Shown here: piece after piece, positions 17,273 through 26,013 of the stretch
How positions within the stretch are numbered: position 1 is the stretch's first letter
Layout: every line of letters begins with the position of its first letter
Assembly: GCF_014205215.1 (NCBI RefSeq)
Contig: NZ_JACHNC010000001.1
Coordinates: 8,490,501-8,554,500, forward strand
Length of the DNA stretch: 64,000 nucleotides
Source: Actinoplanes lobatus
GTDB lineage: Bacteria > Actinomycetota > Actinomycetes > Mycobacteriales > Micromonosporaceae
Direction: 5' to 3'
Translations under genes and position numbers: made by a program
Notes under the pieces: generated by a model
What the model saw: the letters and a program-made list of their open reading frames with translations, nothing else
The model's database searches: none
What the model was told of the DNA's origin: nothing

Positions 17273-18445
17273 GAGACGTCGCCGGGCGGTTGGTGAGCGG
17301 GATCTCGATGCTGATCGGCTTGGCCTCGGACAGGAACAGCAGTGCGGCCTTGCGCAGGAACTCGTCGAACAGCCAGTAGGCCTTCGGGGCCAACGGGAAG
17401 GGCAACAATCCTTCGCGTACGGCGATGAAGGGTCCCCACGCGGTCTTGAGCAGCGGGTCCCAGATCAGTTCGCGGGGGATCTTCAGCCAGTTGGCGATCT
17501 CGTCGCCGAGCATGAACCGGGTGAACGCGCCGAGGATCGGGGCGCTGAGGATGCCGGCGTCGATCGGGGCGCCGAGGTTCAGCAGGATGTCGGCGAGCTT
17601 GATGCCCTCCGGGGTGGGCCGCAGGATCGGGTCGAGGACCTGTTCGGCCTGCGAGTTCGCCTCGGCCCAGGAGTTGGGGATGTACTCGTCCTCGACGCCG
17701 AGCATGTGCGCGCCGACCTGCCACGAGTGCAGGAACGCCGCGGACTCGGCGGCCGGGATCGGCACCTTCCAGTCGGTCAGCTTCCGCATGACCGTGGTGG
17801 GCAGGCTGTGCCAGGTGACCATGATGTCGGCCTGGCTGATCGGGATGTCCTCCTCGGCGACCGGTGTCCAGTACGGCGACTGCGGCAGCAGGTGGCGGAC
17901 GGCGGCGTGGACGAGCCGGGTCTTGACGGCGGTCACGATCATTTCGCCGTCGGGTTTGTAGGCGTTGACGGCGCCGATGTCGTACCCGAGTTTGGCGGTT
18001 TTGGAGATGCGGTCCTTCATGTCCGCGCCGCCCTGGGAGTAGTAGACGGCCAGGGCTTCCTTGGGGATGACGGTGCTCATCATCCCGCTGGCGAGGCCGT
18101 AGAGGACGCCGAGGTAGAGGCCGCGTTTCTCGTTGAATTTCACGGCGAGGTCGAGTTTGGCCGGGTCGGCCCAGGACGGCAGCTGCCGGGCGCGTTCCAT
18201 GAAGTCGCGCAGGTCGGCCGGGAGCCCGTCGGGCAGCGGCTGGCCGTTCTTCTTCCAGGTCCGCAGGAGGGCGTTGACCTGGGGTACGTCGCCGCGCTCG
18301 ATGAGGGATGCGACCAGCGGGTCGGCCTCTTCGTCCCACACCCATCGCGGGTCGGCCCCGGCGCCCGCGCCGGCCACGGATCCGGTGGGGGACCAGGTCC
18401 ACAGTGTCTGTGCCTGTGCCGGCGCGGCGATGCTCATCGCCCCGA

Positions 18446-18455
18446 GGGCGCCCAG
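18446..18455 (+). repeat. Target-site duplication, left copy
   Basis: GGGCGCCCAG directly flanks the left IS end; the identical copy is at 19780-19789. In the uninterrupted gene it encodes part of the Lcp signal peptide. Confidence 0.92.
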
Positions 18456-19779
18456 CAGGGCCCCGGCAAAGTCCTAAATGAGGCCGAGGAGTGTCAACGG
18501 GCGGTTGCTGTCGCGGGCGTGATGGCGGGTGGCGGCGGCGATGTTGGTGGTTCCGGCTGCCCGTAATGCGCTGATGGCAGCGTCGCGGAGGGCGGCCATG
18601 ACGTGTGGTCCGGTGCCGGTACGGATTTGGCTGCGGTCTTCTGCGTAGGTGACGTCGCGAACCCAGTGGATCTTGTTTTCGATGGTCCAGTGCCCGCGGA
18701 TCCAGGCTGCCAGTTGGGCAGGTTTTGCCTGGTGGACGTGTAGGTCGGTGATGGCGTAGACGGTTTGGGTGGTGAAGCGCCGTGGCTGGTCGAGGCGGCG
18801 TCTACGACGGCGGATCTGCAGGGCTTGGACGGCATGCGGGAAGTCGATGCCTGCGGCGACGGTCACGATCCTCAGGGTGCGGATCTCCCGGCGGCCGTGG
18901 CCGCGGTCATCCTGGCGGGCAGCTTGCGGGACTTGCCGCCAGGGCAGACGGGAGAGCTGTTTGTGCAGGTGCGGTTGGTTGCCTTTGACGGTCAGGATCC
19001 AATGGGCGCCCCGTTCGGCGAGGTAGTCGACGTGTTCGCGCTGGCAGTGCATCGCGTCGGCGGTGATCACGGCGTCTCGTAGGTCGCCGATCTGGTCCAG
19101 CAGAGGCGCGAATCGGGTGATCTCATTGGTCTTGCTGTCGATATCGGTGCTGGCCAGGACCATGCCGGCGTTCTGATCGCAGGCGGCCAGCAGGTGCCGG
19201 GCGGTGCTGTCGCCGGTGCGGGATCCGCGCAGTGTCTTGCCGTCGACCGCGATGGCCTGCCGGCTTGTCGAGGTCTCGGCCCGGCCTACGAGCCAGACAG
19301 CGATCGCCGTGGTCAGCAGCTGCGCATCGAGGGCCTGCAGCAATCGGCGGATCATCGCTTCAGAGGGGCGCCGGTCAGGGGCGATACCCAGGGCGAGAGC
19401 TGTCGAGGCCGGAACGTCGGCGACCCATTCGGCGATCGCCGTATAGGAACGGCAGCCGGCGATCACGGCACAGACTGCTGCGATCACTACCGCCGTCAAC
19501 CGGTGCCGGACCCCACGACGTGCCCGCGGATCAGGCAGGCAATCGAGCACTGCCACCAGGCCGCCAGCGGTTTCGGGCACGGTCAGAGCCGGTGCGCAGG
19601 ACAAAGAGGAGATCAGCGATGATGGCAGTGCGGGCATGACTCACTTCGGATAGATCATCGTGGCGTAGGAACCTTGATGATCTTTCGAACCGGTCATGCC
19701 CGTCTTGCTACACCCAACAGCGGCGCTTCTACTCCAGATCCCCCAAGTCGGACACCGTCACGACTTTGCCGGGGCCCTG
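18456..19779 (-). mobile_element. Complete ISAs1-family insertion sequence, 1324 bp
   Basis: The element is bounded by perfect 18-bp inverted repeats: CAGGGCCCCGGCAAAGTC at 18456-18473 and its complement at 19762-19779. It carries one transposase gene and is flanked by 10-bp direct repeats, all as in the ISAs1 family. Intact ends, target duplications and open transposase suggest a young, possibly active copy. It lies in the same orientation as the lcp gene it interrupts. Confidence 0.95.
18474..19637 (-). CDS. ISAs1-family DDE transposase
   Basis: Transposase of 387 residues. The N-terminal domain (VAVLDCLPDPRARRGVRH) and the DDE elements are visible: AIAVDGKTLRGSR, VITADAMHCQ, and the C-terminal IENKIHWVRDVTYAED. 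No frameshift or stop interrupts it. Its TAG lies just inside the left inverted repeat, and the truncated lcp frame resumes in the same frame right after it, so transcription of the transposase could run into lcp. Confidence 0.95.
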   Translation of the reverse strand: MPALPSSLISSLSCAPALTVPETAGGLVAVLDCLPDPRARRGVRHRLTAVVIAAVCAVIAGCRSYTAIAEWVADVPASTALALGIAPDRRPSEAMIRRLLQALDAQLLTTAIAVWLVGRAETSTSRQAIAVDGKTLRGSRTGDSTARHLLAACDQNAGMVLASTDIDSKTNEITRFAPLLDQIGDLRDAVITADAMHCQREHVDYLAERGAHWILTVKGNQPHLHKQLSRLPWRQVPQAARQDDRGHGRREIRTLRIVTVAAGIDFPHAVQALQIRRRRRRLDQPRRFTTQTVYAITDLHVHQAKPAQLAAWIRGHWTIENKIHWVRDVTYAEDRSQIRTGTGPHVMAALRDAAISALRAAGTTNIAAATRHHARDSNRPLTLLGLI

Positions 19780-19789
19780 GGGCGCCCAG
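19780..19789 (+). repeat. Target-site duplication, right copy
   Basis: GGGCGCCCAG immediately beyond the right inverted repeat, identical to 18446-18455. Confidence 0.92.
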
Positions 19790-19849
19790 TGCGCCGCCGG
19801 CTCTCAACATGTTGCGCCTGCTGAGTGGTTCCATGCCTCACTCCAGCCT

Positions 19850-19967
19850 TGATACGGTGAAACACGAACTGCTTCGGTGTATCAGCCATGAGAGCACAGG
19901 GCTTCCGCGTTCACAAGCTTGAATTTTTGCGTTCATCGATATGTGCGAGACGTTGATACGCTGATAC
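19850..19967. promoter_or_regulatory. Four TGATAC half-sites between lcp and tetR
   Basis: TGATAC at 19850-19855 and its complement GTATCA at 19879-19884 form an inverted pair just upstream of the lcp start. Two direct copies lie at 19954-19959 and 19962-19967, 8 bp apart, just upstream of tetR. The segment is AT-rich compared with its surroundings. The arrangement suits binding by the adjacent TetR regulator to control both divergent units; this is inference. Confidence 0.5.
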
Positions 19968-20001
19968 GCATCGTGTAAATACATTTCGGGGGAGGATGAC
20001 C

Positions 20002-20628
20002 ATGTCGATGCTGGGACGCGCCCTGGCCGACGCCTTCGAGCCGGCCGACCCCGGCGACGAGGTCACCGCCCGGCTGCTCGACGCGGCCTACGACCAGTTC
20101 TGCCGGATGGGCATCCGCCGCTCCACCATGGAGGACGTCGCCCGCCGCGCCGGCGTCTCCCGGATCACCGCGTACCGCCGCTTCGCCACCAAGGATCTGC
20201 TGGTGGAGCATGTGGTCCGGCGCGAGTTCCGGCGCTACTTCGACCAGTTCCTGCTGGACATCGCCGAGGCCCGGACCGCCGCCGACCGGGTGGTGGTGGG
20301 TTTCGTCAGCTCGTTGCAGGCGTTCCGGAGCAATCCGCTGATCGGCGGCCTGATGTCCGCCGAACCCGACCTGCTGGTCCCGTCGATGATCAGCGACGGC
20401 GGCGAGACCCTGTCCACGGTCCAGAAGTTCGTCGCCGGGCAGCTACGCCGCGAGCAGGAGGCCGGTTACATCTCCGAGCGGGTCGACGTGAACCTGGTGG
20501 CCGAGATGTGGACCCGCCTGTCCGCCTCGTTCCTGGCCATCCCCAGCCGGGTCGTCGACCTCGACGACACCGAACAGCTGCGCGACCTGGCCCGCCGCTA
20601 CCTGGCCCCGATGCTCGAAGCACCCTGA
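20002..20628 (+). CDS. TetR-family regulator, probable controller of the lcp operon
   Basis: Regulator of 208 residues. GGGGGAGG at 19988-19995 favours the ATG at 20002 over one at 19996. The HTH is clear (TMEDVARRAGVSRITAYRRF, then KDLLVEHV); the C-terminal ligand domain is generic. It is divergent from the lcp operon with repeated TGATAC sites between. TetR-type LcpR regulators are known beside lcp in other rubber degraders, which supports the role but does not prove it. Its 3' end overlaps the convergent FAD-subunit gene by 31 bp. Confidence 0.88.
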   Translation: MSMLGRALADAFEPADPGDEVTARLLDAAYDQFCRMGIRRSTMEDVARRAGVSRITAYRRFATKDLLVEHVVRREFRRYFDQFLLDIAEARTAADRVVVGFVSSLQAFRSNPLIGGLMSAEPDLLVPSMISDGGETLSTVQKFVAGQLRREQEAGYISERVDVNLVAEMWTRLSASFLAIPSRVVDLDDTEQLRDLARRYLAPMLEAP

Positions 20629-21449
20629 AGACGGTCCCGGGCCCGGGTCAGCGCCCGGCGGGTCAACGTCTGGAAGGCCCGCCGGTCGGTGGTGGCGTCG
20701 ACCTCGGCGGCCGCCTCCGCGGCGGCCGAGATGGCCGCGTCCGAGAACTCCGTCCCGGTCAGCGCCTGTTCCGCGGCCCGCCCGCGTACCGGGCACGGGC
20801 CGGCGTTGACCAGGCCGATCGACGCCGCGCCGACCACGCCGCCGGTCACCGTGACCGCGGCCATGGCGGCCGCCTGCGGATAGACGGTCCCCCGGCGGTC
20901 CTCCGCGTAGCCGGTGCCGGTGCCCGTCGCCAGCACCGGCAGGCGGGCCTCCAGCAGCAGTTCATCCGGACGGCGTACGGTCGTGAACGGCCCGGTGAAG
21001 AACTCGCCGGCCGCCACGGTCCGGCAGCCCCGCGGCCCGATCAGGTCCAGTTGCGCGCCGACCGCCACCGCCAGGGCGGGCCACTCGGCCGCCGGATTCG
21101 CGTTCGCCAGACTCCCCAGCATCGTGCCGCGGGCGCGTATCGGCGGGTGCCCGAGGTGCCGCACCACGGTGCGCATCAGGTCGCCGATCGCCCCGCCGAT
21201 CGTGTCCGACTCGAACTCACGGTGCCTGATCAGCGGCCCGACCCGGACGAACCCGCCGGACTCGGTGAGCATGTCCAGCCCGGCCACCTCGTTGATGTCG
21301 ACCACCCGGCGGGGCGCCGCATCCTGCGCGGTCAGCTCCAGGATGAGGCTCTGGCCACCGGCGAGGACCGCGGTCTCCCCGTCGGCCAGCGCGGCCAGCA
21401 CCTCCTCCAGGGTGCGCGCGGCGACGTATTCGACGACCGCAGGTCTCAT
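20598..21449 (-). CDS. FAD-binding (medium, CoxM-type) subunit of a molybdenum hydroxylase, alone
   Basis: Protein of 283 residues of the xanthine-dehydrogenase/CO-dehydrogenase FAD-subunit family, with FAD motifs AGGQSL at about 31-36 and RGTMLGSLANANP. Three-subunit hydroxylases encode it with the iron-sulfur and molybdenum subunits; here no such partners adjoin it. The nearest are OxiA/OxiB across the regulator, and that two-subunit class normally lacks an FAD subunit. It may serve that enzyme or be a remnant of another locus. The 3' end overlaps tetR on the other strand. Confidence 0.85.
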   Translation of the reverse strand: MRPAVVEYVAARTLEEVLAALADGETAVLAGGQSLILELTAQDAAPRRVVDINEVAGLDMLTESGGFVRVGPLIRHREFESDTIGGAIGDLMRTVVRHLGHPPIRARGTMLGSLANANPAAEWPALAVAVGAQLDLIGPRGCRTVAAGEFFTGPFTTVRRPDELLLEARLPVLATGTGTGYAEDRRGTVYPQAAAMAAVTVTGGVVGAASIGLVNAGPCPVRGRAAEQALTGTEFSDAAISAAAEAAAEVDATTDRRAFQTLTRRALTRARDRLQGASSIGAR

Positions 21450-21521
21450 CCCATCTCCTCCACCGGCTCGGGCCTCCGCCAGTCTTGCGGGGCCCGGGGG
21501 TGGATGGGGAGCGGCGTCCTT

Positions 21522-22451
21522 CTATCGGGTGACCAGGTCACGGAGCCAGCGGAGCTGATCGCGTACGTGGTACGCCTCGCCGCCCTCGTGGCCGTTGAAC
21601 GGGTACACCCGCGTCTCGTGGGGCGGCTGCCACCGGTCGACGGCCGCGAAACCGGTGTCCGGCGGGCAGACCGTGTCACGCAGGCCGATGCCGAAGTGGC
21701 CGGGTGCGGTGGCCCGGTGCGCGAAGTGGACGCCGTCGAAGTGCGACAGGGTGTGCCACACCGTGTCGGCGGCGTCGCGGTGCACGGACAGGTAGGTGGC
21801 GATCGCGCCGTACGGCTCGGCGCCGGTGAGGTCGACGGCGTGGCGGATGTCGCAGAGGAACGGGGCCGAGGCGAGCACCGCGGTCAGGTCGGGGACGAGG
21901 CCGGCGACGGCGATCGCCAGCCCTCCGCCCTGGCTGTTGCCGGCCACCGCGACGCGGGCCGGGTCCACGCCGGGCAGGGCGCGGACGGCGTCGACGGCCC
22001 GGACCGCGTCGGTGATGAGGCGGCGGTAGTAGTAGTCGTACGGGTCGAGGATGCCGCGGGTGACCGGGCCGGGACCGCCGGAGGAGTACGGGCGCGGGTC
22101 GGGGGTGTCGCCGCCGCAGCCGTACTGGTCGCCCTGCCCGCGCACGTCCATGAGCAGGTGGGCGTAGCCGGCGGCGGGCCAGGTGAGCCGTTCGAACGGC
22201 AGGCCACGGCCACGGCCGTACCCGGCGAACTCGACGACGGCCGGCAGGTCCGCGCCATGTGATGACGGCCGCGTGTACCAGGCCCGGATCGGGTCACCAC
22301 CGAACCCACCGAAAGTCACGTCGAAACATTCGAACAGCGGCAGGTCGTCCGGGCCGGGCGTCACCTCGAGCAGGACCGGGCCGCGGGCGGTGTCCAGGGT
22401 GGCCTTCCAGAAGGCGTCGAAGCCGTCGGGTTCGGCGATGGAGGACATCAT
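21522..22451 (-). CDS. CE7-family acetylxylan esterase
   Basis: Serine esterase of 309 residues removing acetyl groups from (oligo)xylose. Family motifs: RGQGDQ, the nucleophile Ser173 in GNSQGG, and the C-terminal GHEGG histidine. No signal peptide, so it acts on imported oligosaccharides in the cytoplasm. The ATG at 22451 overlaps the LacI stop (ATGA), so the two are coupled and divergent from the GH3 operon. Confidence 0.9.
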   Translation of the reverse strand: MMSSIAEPDGFDAFWKATLDTARGPVLLEVTPGPDDLPLFECFDVTFGGFGGDPIRAWYTRPSSHGADLPAVVEFAGYGRGRGLPFERLTWPAAGYAHLLMDVRGQGDQYGCGGDTPDPRPYSSGGPGPVTRGILDPYDYYYRRLITDAVRAVDAVRALPGVDPARVAVAGNSQGGGLAIAVAGLVPDLTAVLASAPFLCDIRHAVDLTGAEPYGAIATYLSVHRDAADTVWHTLSHFDGVHFAHRATAPGHFGIGLRDTVCPPDTGFAAVDRWQPPHETRVYPFNGHEGGEAYHVRDQLRWLRDLVTR

Positions 22452-23470
22452 GAGCTCCGGGGCGCCGCGGTGCTCTCCCGGACCACCAGCTCGGTGACCA
22501 GGTCGATCCGGGTCATCGGGACGGGCGCGCCCTGGGCCAGGTCGAGCAGCATCCGGGCGGCGGTGCCGGCCATCGTCTGCACGTGCTGGTCGACGGTGGT
22601 CAGCGCGGTGGCCGCCCACGCGGCCATCGGCACGTTGTCGTAGCCGACCACGGACAGGTCGGCCGGGACCTGGAGCCCGAGCTTGCGGGCGGCCCGGATG
22701 ACGCCCATCGCCTGCATGTCGGAGCCGGCGAAGATGGCGGTCGGTGGGTCCGGGCGGTCCAGCAGTTCGAGACCGTGCTGGTAGCCGGTGTGGCCGGTGA
22801 ACAGGCCGTAGCGCACCAGCTCCGGGTCGGCCGGCAGGCCGGTCTCGTCGAGCGCCGACCGGTAGCCGGCCACCCGGGCCCGGCTGCACAGCACGTCCTG
22901 GGGCCCGGAGATGACGGCGATCCGCCGGTGGCCGAGCTCCACCAGGTGCCGGGTGGCGAGCAGGCCGCCGTTGAAGTTGTTGGAGCCGACCGTGGGCACG
23001 CTGGCGGCGGTGGCGCTGTCGGTGTCCAGCACGACGAACGGGATCCGCTGCCGGTCCAGCTGGCGGCGCTGGGTGTCGGTGAGGCTGCACAGCACCAGCA
23101 GCACGCCGAGCGGGCTGCGGCCGAGCACGTCGTCGGCCCAGTGCGGGGGCGGCCGGTGCCTGCCGCCGAGCTGGGAGACCACCAGCTCGACCCGGGCCGG
23201 GGCGGTGACCGCCTCGACGCCCTGGATCACCTCCATCGCCCACGCCGAATCGAACTCGTGGAAGACCAGGTCGATGTGCCCGGTGACGGCCGGGAGCCGG
23301 CGGTTGCGCCGCCGGTAACCGTGCCGTTCCAGGCTCTCCTCGACCCGGGCCCGGGTCCGGGCGGCCACGTCGGCGCGGCCGTTGAGCACCTTGGACACGG
23401 TCGCCGCGGAGACGCCGACCTCGTCGGCGATGACGGCGATGGTGGCGGGCCCGGACTCCGGCTCGGTCAT
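22448..23470 (-). CDS. LacI-family regulator of the hemicellulose operon
   Basis: Sugar-responsive repressor of 340 residues. The ATG at 23470 (MTEPESGPATIAVIA) was preferred over an in-frame ATG 39 nt upstream because HTHs of this family start near the terminus. The HTH is IADEVGVSAATVSKVLNGRA; the periplasmic-binding-protein-like effector domain follows. It is cotranscribed with the CE7 esterase and divergent from the GH3-ABC-GH39-GH42 operon, its likely target. Confidence 0.9.
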   Translation of the reverse strand: MTEPESGPATIAVIADEVGVSAATVSKVLNGRADVAARTRARVEESLERHGYRRRNRRLPAVTGHIDLVFHEFDSAWAMEVIQGVEAVTAPARVELVVSQLGGRHRPPPHWADDVLGRSPLGVLLVLCSLTDTQRRQLDRQRIPFVVLDTDSATAASVPTVGSNNFNGGLLATRHLVELGHRRIAVISGPQDVLCSRARVAGYRSALDETGLPADPELVRYGLFTGHTGYQHGLELLDRPDPPTAIFAGSDMQAMGVIRAARKLGLQVPADLSVVGYDNVPMAAWAATALTTVDQHVQTMAGTAARMLLDLAQGAPVPMTRIDLVTELVVRESTAAPRSS

Positions 23471-23649
23471 CGAAACATCACGCCCCCGTCTCGGATTTTT
23501 CGAGATCAACTGTCGTCATCGACGAGCACGATACTCGCAACGCATCGATGTAGTCCACATTGAGCGTCATCATGCTTGCCAGGTCAAGGCCCTTGACACG
23601 ACCGAAAAGTGGGGCTTACGTTCGCCGCCATACATGCCGTAACTTCGAT

Positions 23650-23658
23650 GAAACTTTC
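23650..23658. promoter_or_regulatory. Candidate LacI-type operator before the GH3 operon
   Basis: GAAACTTTC, a perfect 4-1-4 inverted repeat, lies 24 bp upstream of the GH3 ATG. GAAA-n-TTTC cores are common in actinobacterial LacI-family operators. The rest of the 212-bp divergent region (23471-23682) is AT-richer than its surroundings and must hold both promoters. Confidence 0.45.
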
Positions 23659-23682
23659 GGAGAATCTACCGACTGGGGTGGC

Positions 23683-26013
23683 ATGAGCATCACTTCCGGA
23701 CTGGACGCACGCTGGCACGATCCGCGCCTCTCCCCCATCGAGCGGGCCGAGAATCTCGTGCCCCTCATGACGTTGGAGGAGAAGATCGCGCAGCTCGCCG
23801 GGGTGTGGGTGGGCGCCGACGCCGACGGCGCCGGGGTGGCCCCGCACCAGGCCGACATGACCGGCACGACACCACCGCTGGACGCGCTGATCGGCAGTGG
23901 TCTCGGCCAGCTGACCCGGCCGTTCGGCACGGTTCCGGTGGAGCCGGCGGCCGGGGCCCGGGCGCTGGCCGCGTCGCAGGAGCGGATCCAGGCGGCCAAC
24001 CGGTTCGGCATCCCGGCGCAGGTGCACGAGGAGTGCCTCACCGGGCTGGCCGCCTGGAAGGCCACGGTCTACCCGGCGCCGCTGAGCTGGGGTGCGGCGT
24101 TCGATCCGGACCTGGTCGAGGAGATGACCGGGCGGATCGGCCGGAGCATGCGGGCCGCCGGCATCCACCAGGGCCTCGCCCCGGTGCTCGACGTGACCCG
24201 CGACTACCGGTGGGGCCGCACCGAGGAGACCATCGGCGAGGATCCCTACCTGGTCGGGACGATCGGGGCGGCGTACGTGCGGGGCCTCGAGGGCGCCGGC
24301 GTGGTGGCGACCCTCAAGCACTTCGCCGGGTATTCGTCGTCGCGCGGCGGCCGCAACCACGCGCCCGTGTCGATGGGCGCCCGCGAGCTGGCCGACGTGG
24401 TGCTGCCGCCGTTCGAGATGGCGTTGCGCCTGGGTGGGGCCAGGTCGGTGATGAACTCGTACGCCGAGATCGACGGCGTCCCGGCGGCCGCCAGCGCATG
24501 GCTGTTCACCCGGCTGCTGCGCGACGACTGGGGTTTCGCCGGGACGGTGGTGGCCGACTACTTCGCGATCCGCTTCCTGGAGCGGCTGCACGGGGTGGCC
24601 GGGGACGGCGTGGACGCGGCCGGGATCGCGCTGAGCGCCGGGATCGACGTCGAACTGCCGACCGTCGACACGTTCGGCGCGCCGCTCGTCGAAGCGGTTC
24701 GCGACGGGCGGATCGCCGAGGCGCTGATCGACCGGGCGCTGCTGCGGGTGCTGACCCAGAAGGCCGAACTCGGGCTGCTCGACGACGACTGGAAACCGCT
24801 GCCCGACGGCGCCGGCGACCTCACCTTCGACGACCCGGGCAACCGCGACCTGGCCCTGCGCCTGGCCCGCGAGTCGGTGGTCCTGCTCCGCAACACCGGC
24901 GGGATCCTGCCACTACGCCCCGGGCAGCGGGTCGCGCTGGTCGGCCCGGTCGCCGACGACCCGCTCGCCATGCTCGGCTGCTACTCGTTCCCGGTCCACG
25001 TCGGCCAGCACCATCCCGACCACGACACGGGCGTCGCGATCCCCACCCTGCGCGCGTCGCTCACGGCCGTCGTCGGCGAGTTGGCGTACGCCCAGGGCTG
25101 CGCGATCACCGGCACGGACACCTCCGGGTTCACCGCCGCCGTGACGGCCGCCGCCGCGAGCGACGTGTGCGTGGTGGCGGTCGGCGACCGGGCCGGGCTG
25201 TTCGGGCGGGGCACCTCGGGCGAGGGCTGCGACACCACCGGGCTGCGGCTGCCCGGGGTGCAGGCGGAGCTGGTCCGGGCCGTGCAGGCGACCGGCACCC
25301 CGGTCGTCCTGCTTCTGCTCGCCGGTCGCCCGTACCCGATCGATGTCGATTTTGATGGGGTCGCCGGGATCGTGCAGGGCTTCTTCCCGGGCCAGTGCGG
25401 CGGGCAGGCGCTGGCCGAGATCCTGACCGGCGCCGTGAACCCGTCCGGGCGGCTGCCGGTGAGCGTGCCCCGGGACGCCGGTGGCCTGCCCGCCACCTAT
25501 CTGAACCCGCCGCTGGGCCGGCGCACCGAGGTGTCGTCGGTGGATCCGACACCCGCGTTCGGTTTCGGTCACGGCCTGAGCTACACGACGTTCGACTGGA
25601 TCGGTGACGAGCCGGGCGAGCCGGTGGAGTGGCCGGTCGACGGCGACGCCGCGGTCAGTGTCACGGTCCGCAACACCGGCGACCGGGCCGGAACCGAGGT
25701 GGTGCAGCTCTACCTGCACGATCCGGTCGCGCAGACCACCCGCCCGGTGGTCCGGCTGATCGGTTTCACCCGGGTCGCCCTGGAACCCGGGGAGGCGGCG
25801 CGGGTCACCTTCACCGTGCCGGCCGATCTGACGTCGTTCGCCGGTCTCGACGGTCACCGGATCGTCGAGCCGGGTGAGGTGGAGCTGCGGTTCGGCCGCT
25901 CCAGCACGGACATCGCGGCCACCGTCCGGCTGCGAATCACCGGTGAGGAGCGACGTGCCCGCCACGACCGTCGCCTCCAGCCGGACTGTGCCGTGGAAGG
26001 GGTGCGGCCATGA
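23683..26013 (+). CDS. GH3 beta-glycosidase (beta-glucosidase/beta-xylosidase)
   Basis: Exo-glycosidase of 776 residues. The ATG at 23683 begins MSITSGLDARW, matching the family start. The barrel domain has the nucleophile Asp292 in VVADYFAI; KHFAGYSSSRGGRNHAP is the substrate-binding strand. The alpha/beta sandwich (ESVVLLRNTGGILPL) and a C-terminal fibronectin-III-like domain (TVRNTGDRAGTEVVQLYL) follow. No signal peptide, so cytoplasmic. First gene of the operon; its TGA overlaps the permease ATG. GH3 specificity cannot be read from sequence, but GH39, GH67 and CE7 nearby suggest xylosides. Confidence 0.92.
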   Translation: MSITSGLDARWHDPRLSPIERAENLVPLMTLEEKIAQLAGVWVGADADGAGVAPHQADMTGTTPPLDALIGSGLGQLTRPFGTVPVEPAAGARALAASQERIQAANRFGIPAQVHEECLTGLAAWKATVYPAPLSWGAAFDPDLVEEMTGRIGRSMRAAGIHQGLAPVLDVTRDYRWGRTEETIGEDPYLVGTIGAAYVRGLEGAGVVATLKHFAGYSSSRGGRNHAPVSMGARELADVVLPPFEMALRLGGARSVMNSYAEIDGVPAAASAWLFTRLLRDDWGFAGTVVADYFAIRFLERLHGVAGDGVDAAGIALSAGIDVELPTVDTFGAPLVEAVRDGRIAEALIDRALLRVLTQKAELGLLDDDWKPLPDGAGDLTFDDPGNRDLALRLARESVVLLRNTGGILPLRPGQRVALVGPVADDPLAMLGCYSFPVHVGQHHPDHDTGVAIPTLRASLTAVVGELAYAQGCAITGTDTSGFTAAVTAAAASDVCVVAVGDRAGLFGRGTSGEGCDTTGLRLPGVQAELVRAVQATGTPVVLLLLAGRPYPIDVDFDGVAGIVQGFFPGQCGGQALAEILTGAVNPSGRLPVSVPRDAGGLPATYLNPPLGRRTEVSSVDPTPAFGFGHGLSYTTFDWIGDEPGEPVEWPVDGDAAVSVTVRNTGDRAGTEVVQLYLHDPVAQTTRPVVRLIGFTRVALEPGEAARVTFTVPADLTSFAGLDGHRIVEPGEVELRFGRSSTDIAATVRLRITGEERRARHDRRLQPDCAVEGVRP

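Larger units (their letters stand above)
17265..19834 (-). pseudogene. lcp: Second latex-clearing protein gene, split in its Tat signal by an ISAs1 element
   Basis: The 5' part starts at ATG 19834 and encodes MEPLSRRNMLRAGGALGA up to the insertion; the 3' part (18455-17265) continues LGAMSIAAPAQAQTLWTW and the whole catalytic domain. Removing 18456-19779 and one 10-bp target copy restores a 411-residue Tat-secreted Lcp without frameshift. In that reconstruction the key residues fall at Glu148, Arg164, Lys167, Thr168 and His198, identical to LcpK30 numbering. As it stands, only an internal ATG at 18437, 37 nt after the transposase stop and in the same frame, could start an Lcp, which would lack the signal and stay cytoplasmic. 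The catalytic part is undamaged, so the insertion is recent. Confidence 0.9.

Noticed and set aside
16007..18566. Plus-strand frames opposite the lcp genes
   Set aside because: Gly/Val/Asp-rich shadows repeating because the two lcp paralogues are similar; sense strand has conserved catalytic residues.
20508..22262. 584-codon plus-strand frame
   Set aside because: Antisense to the FAD subunit and esterase; no start signal or domain.
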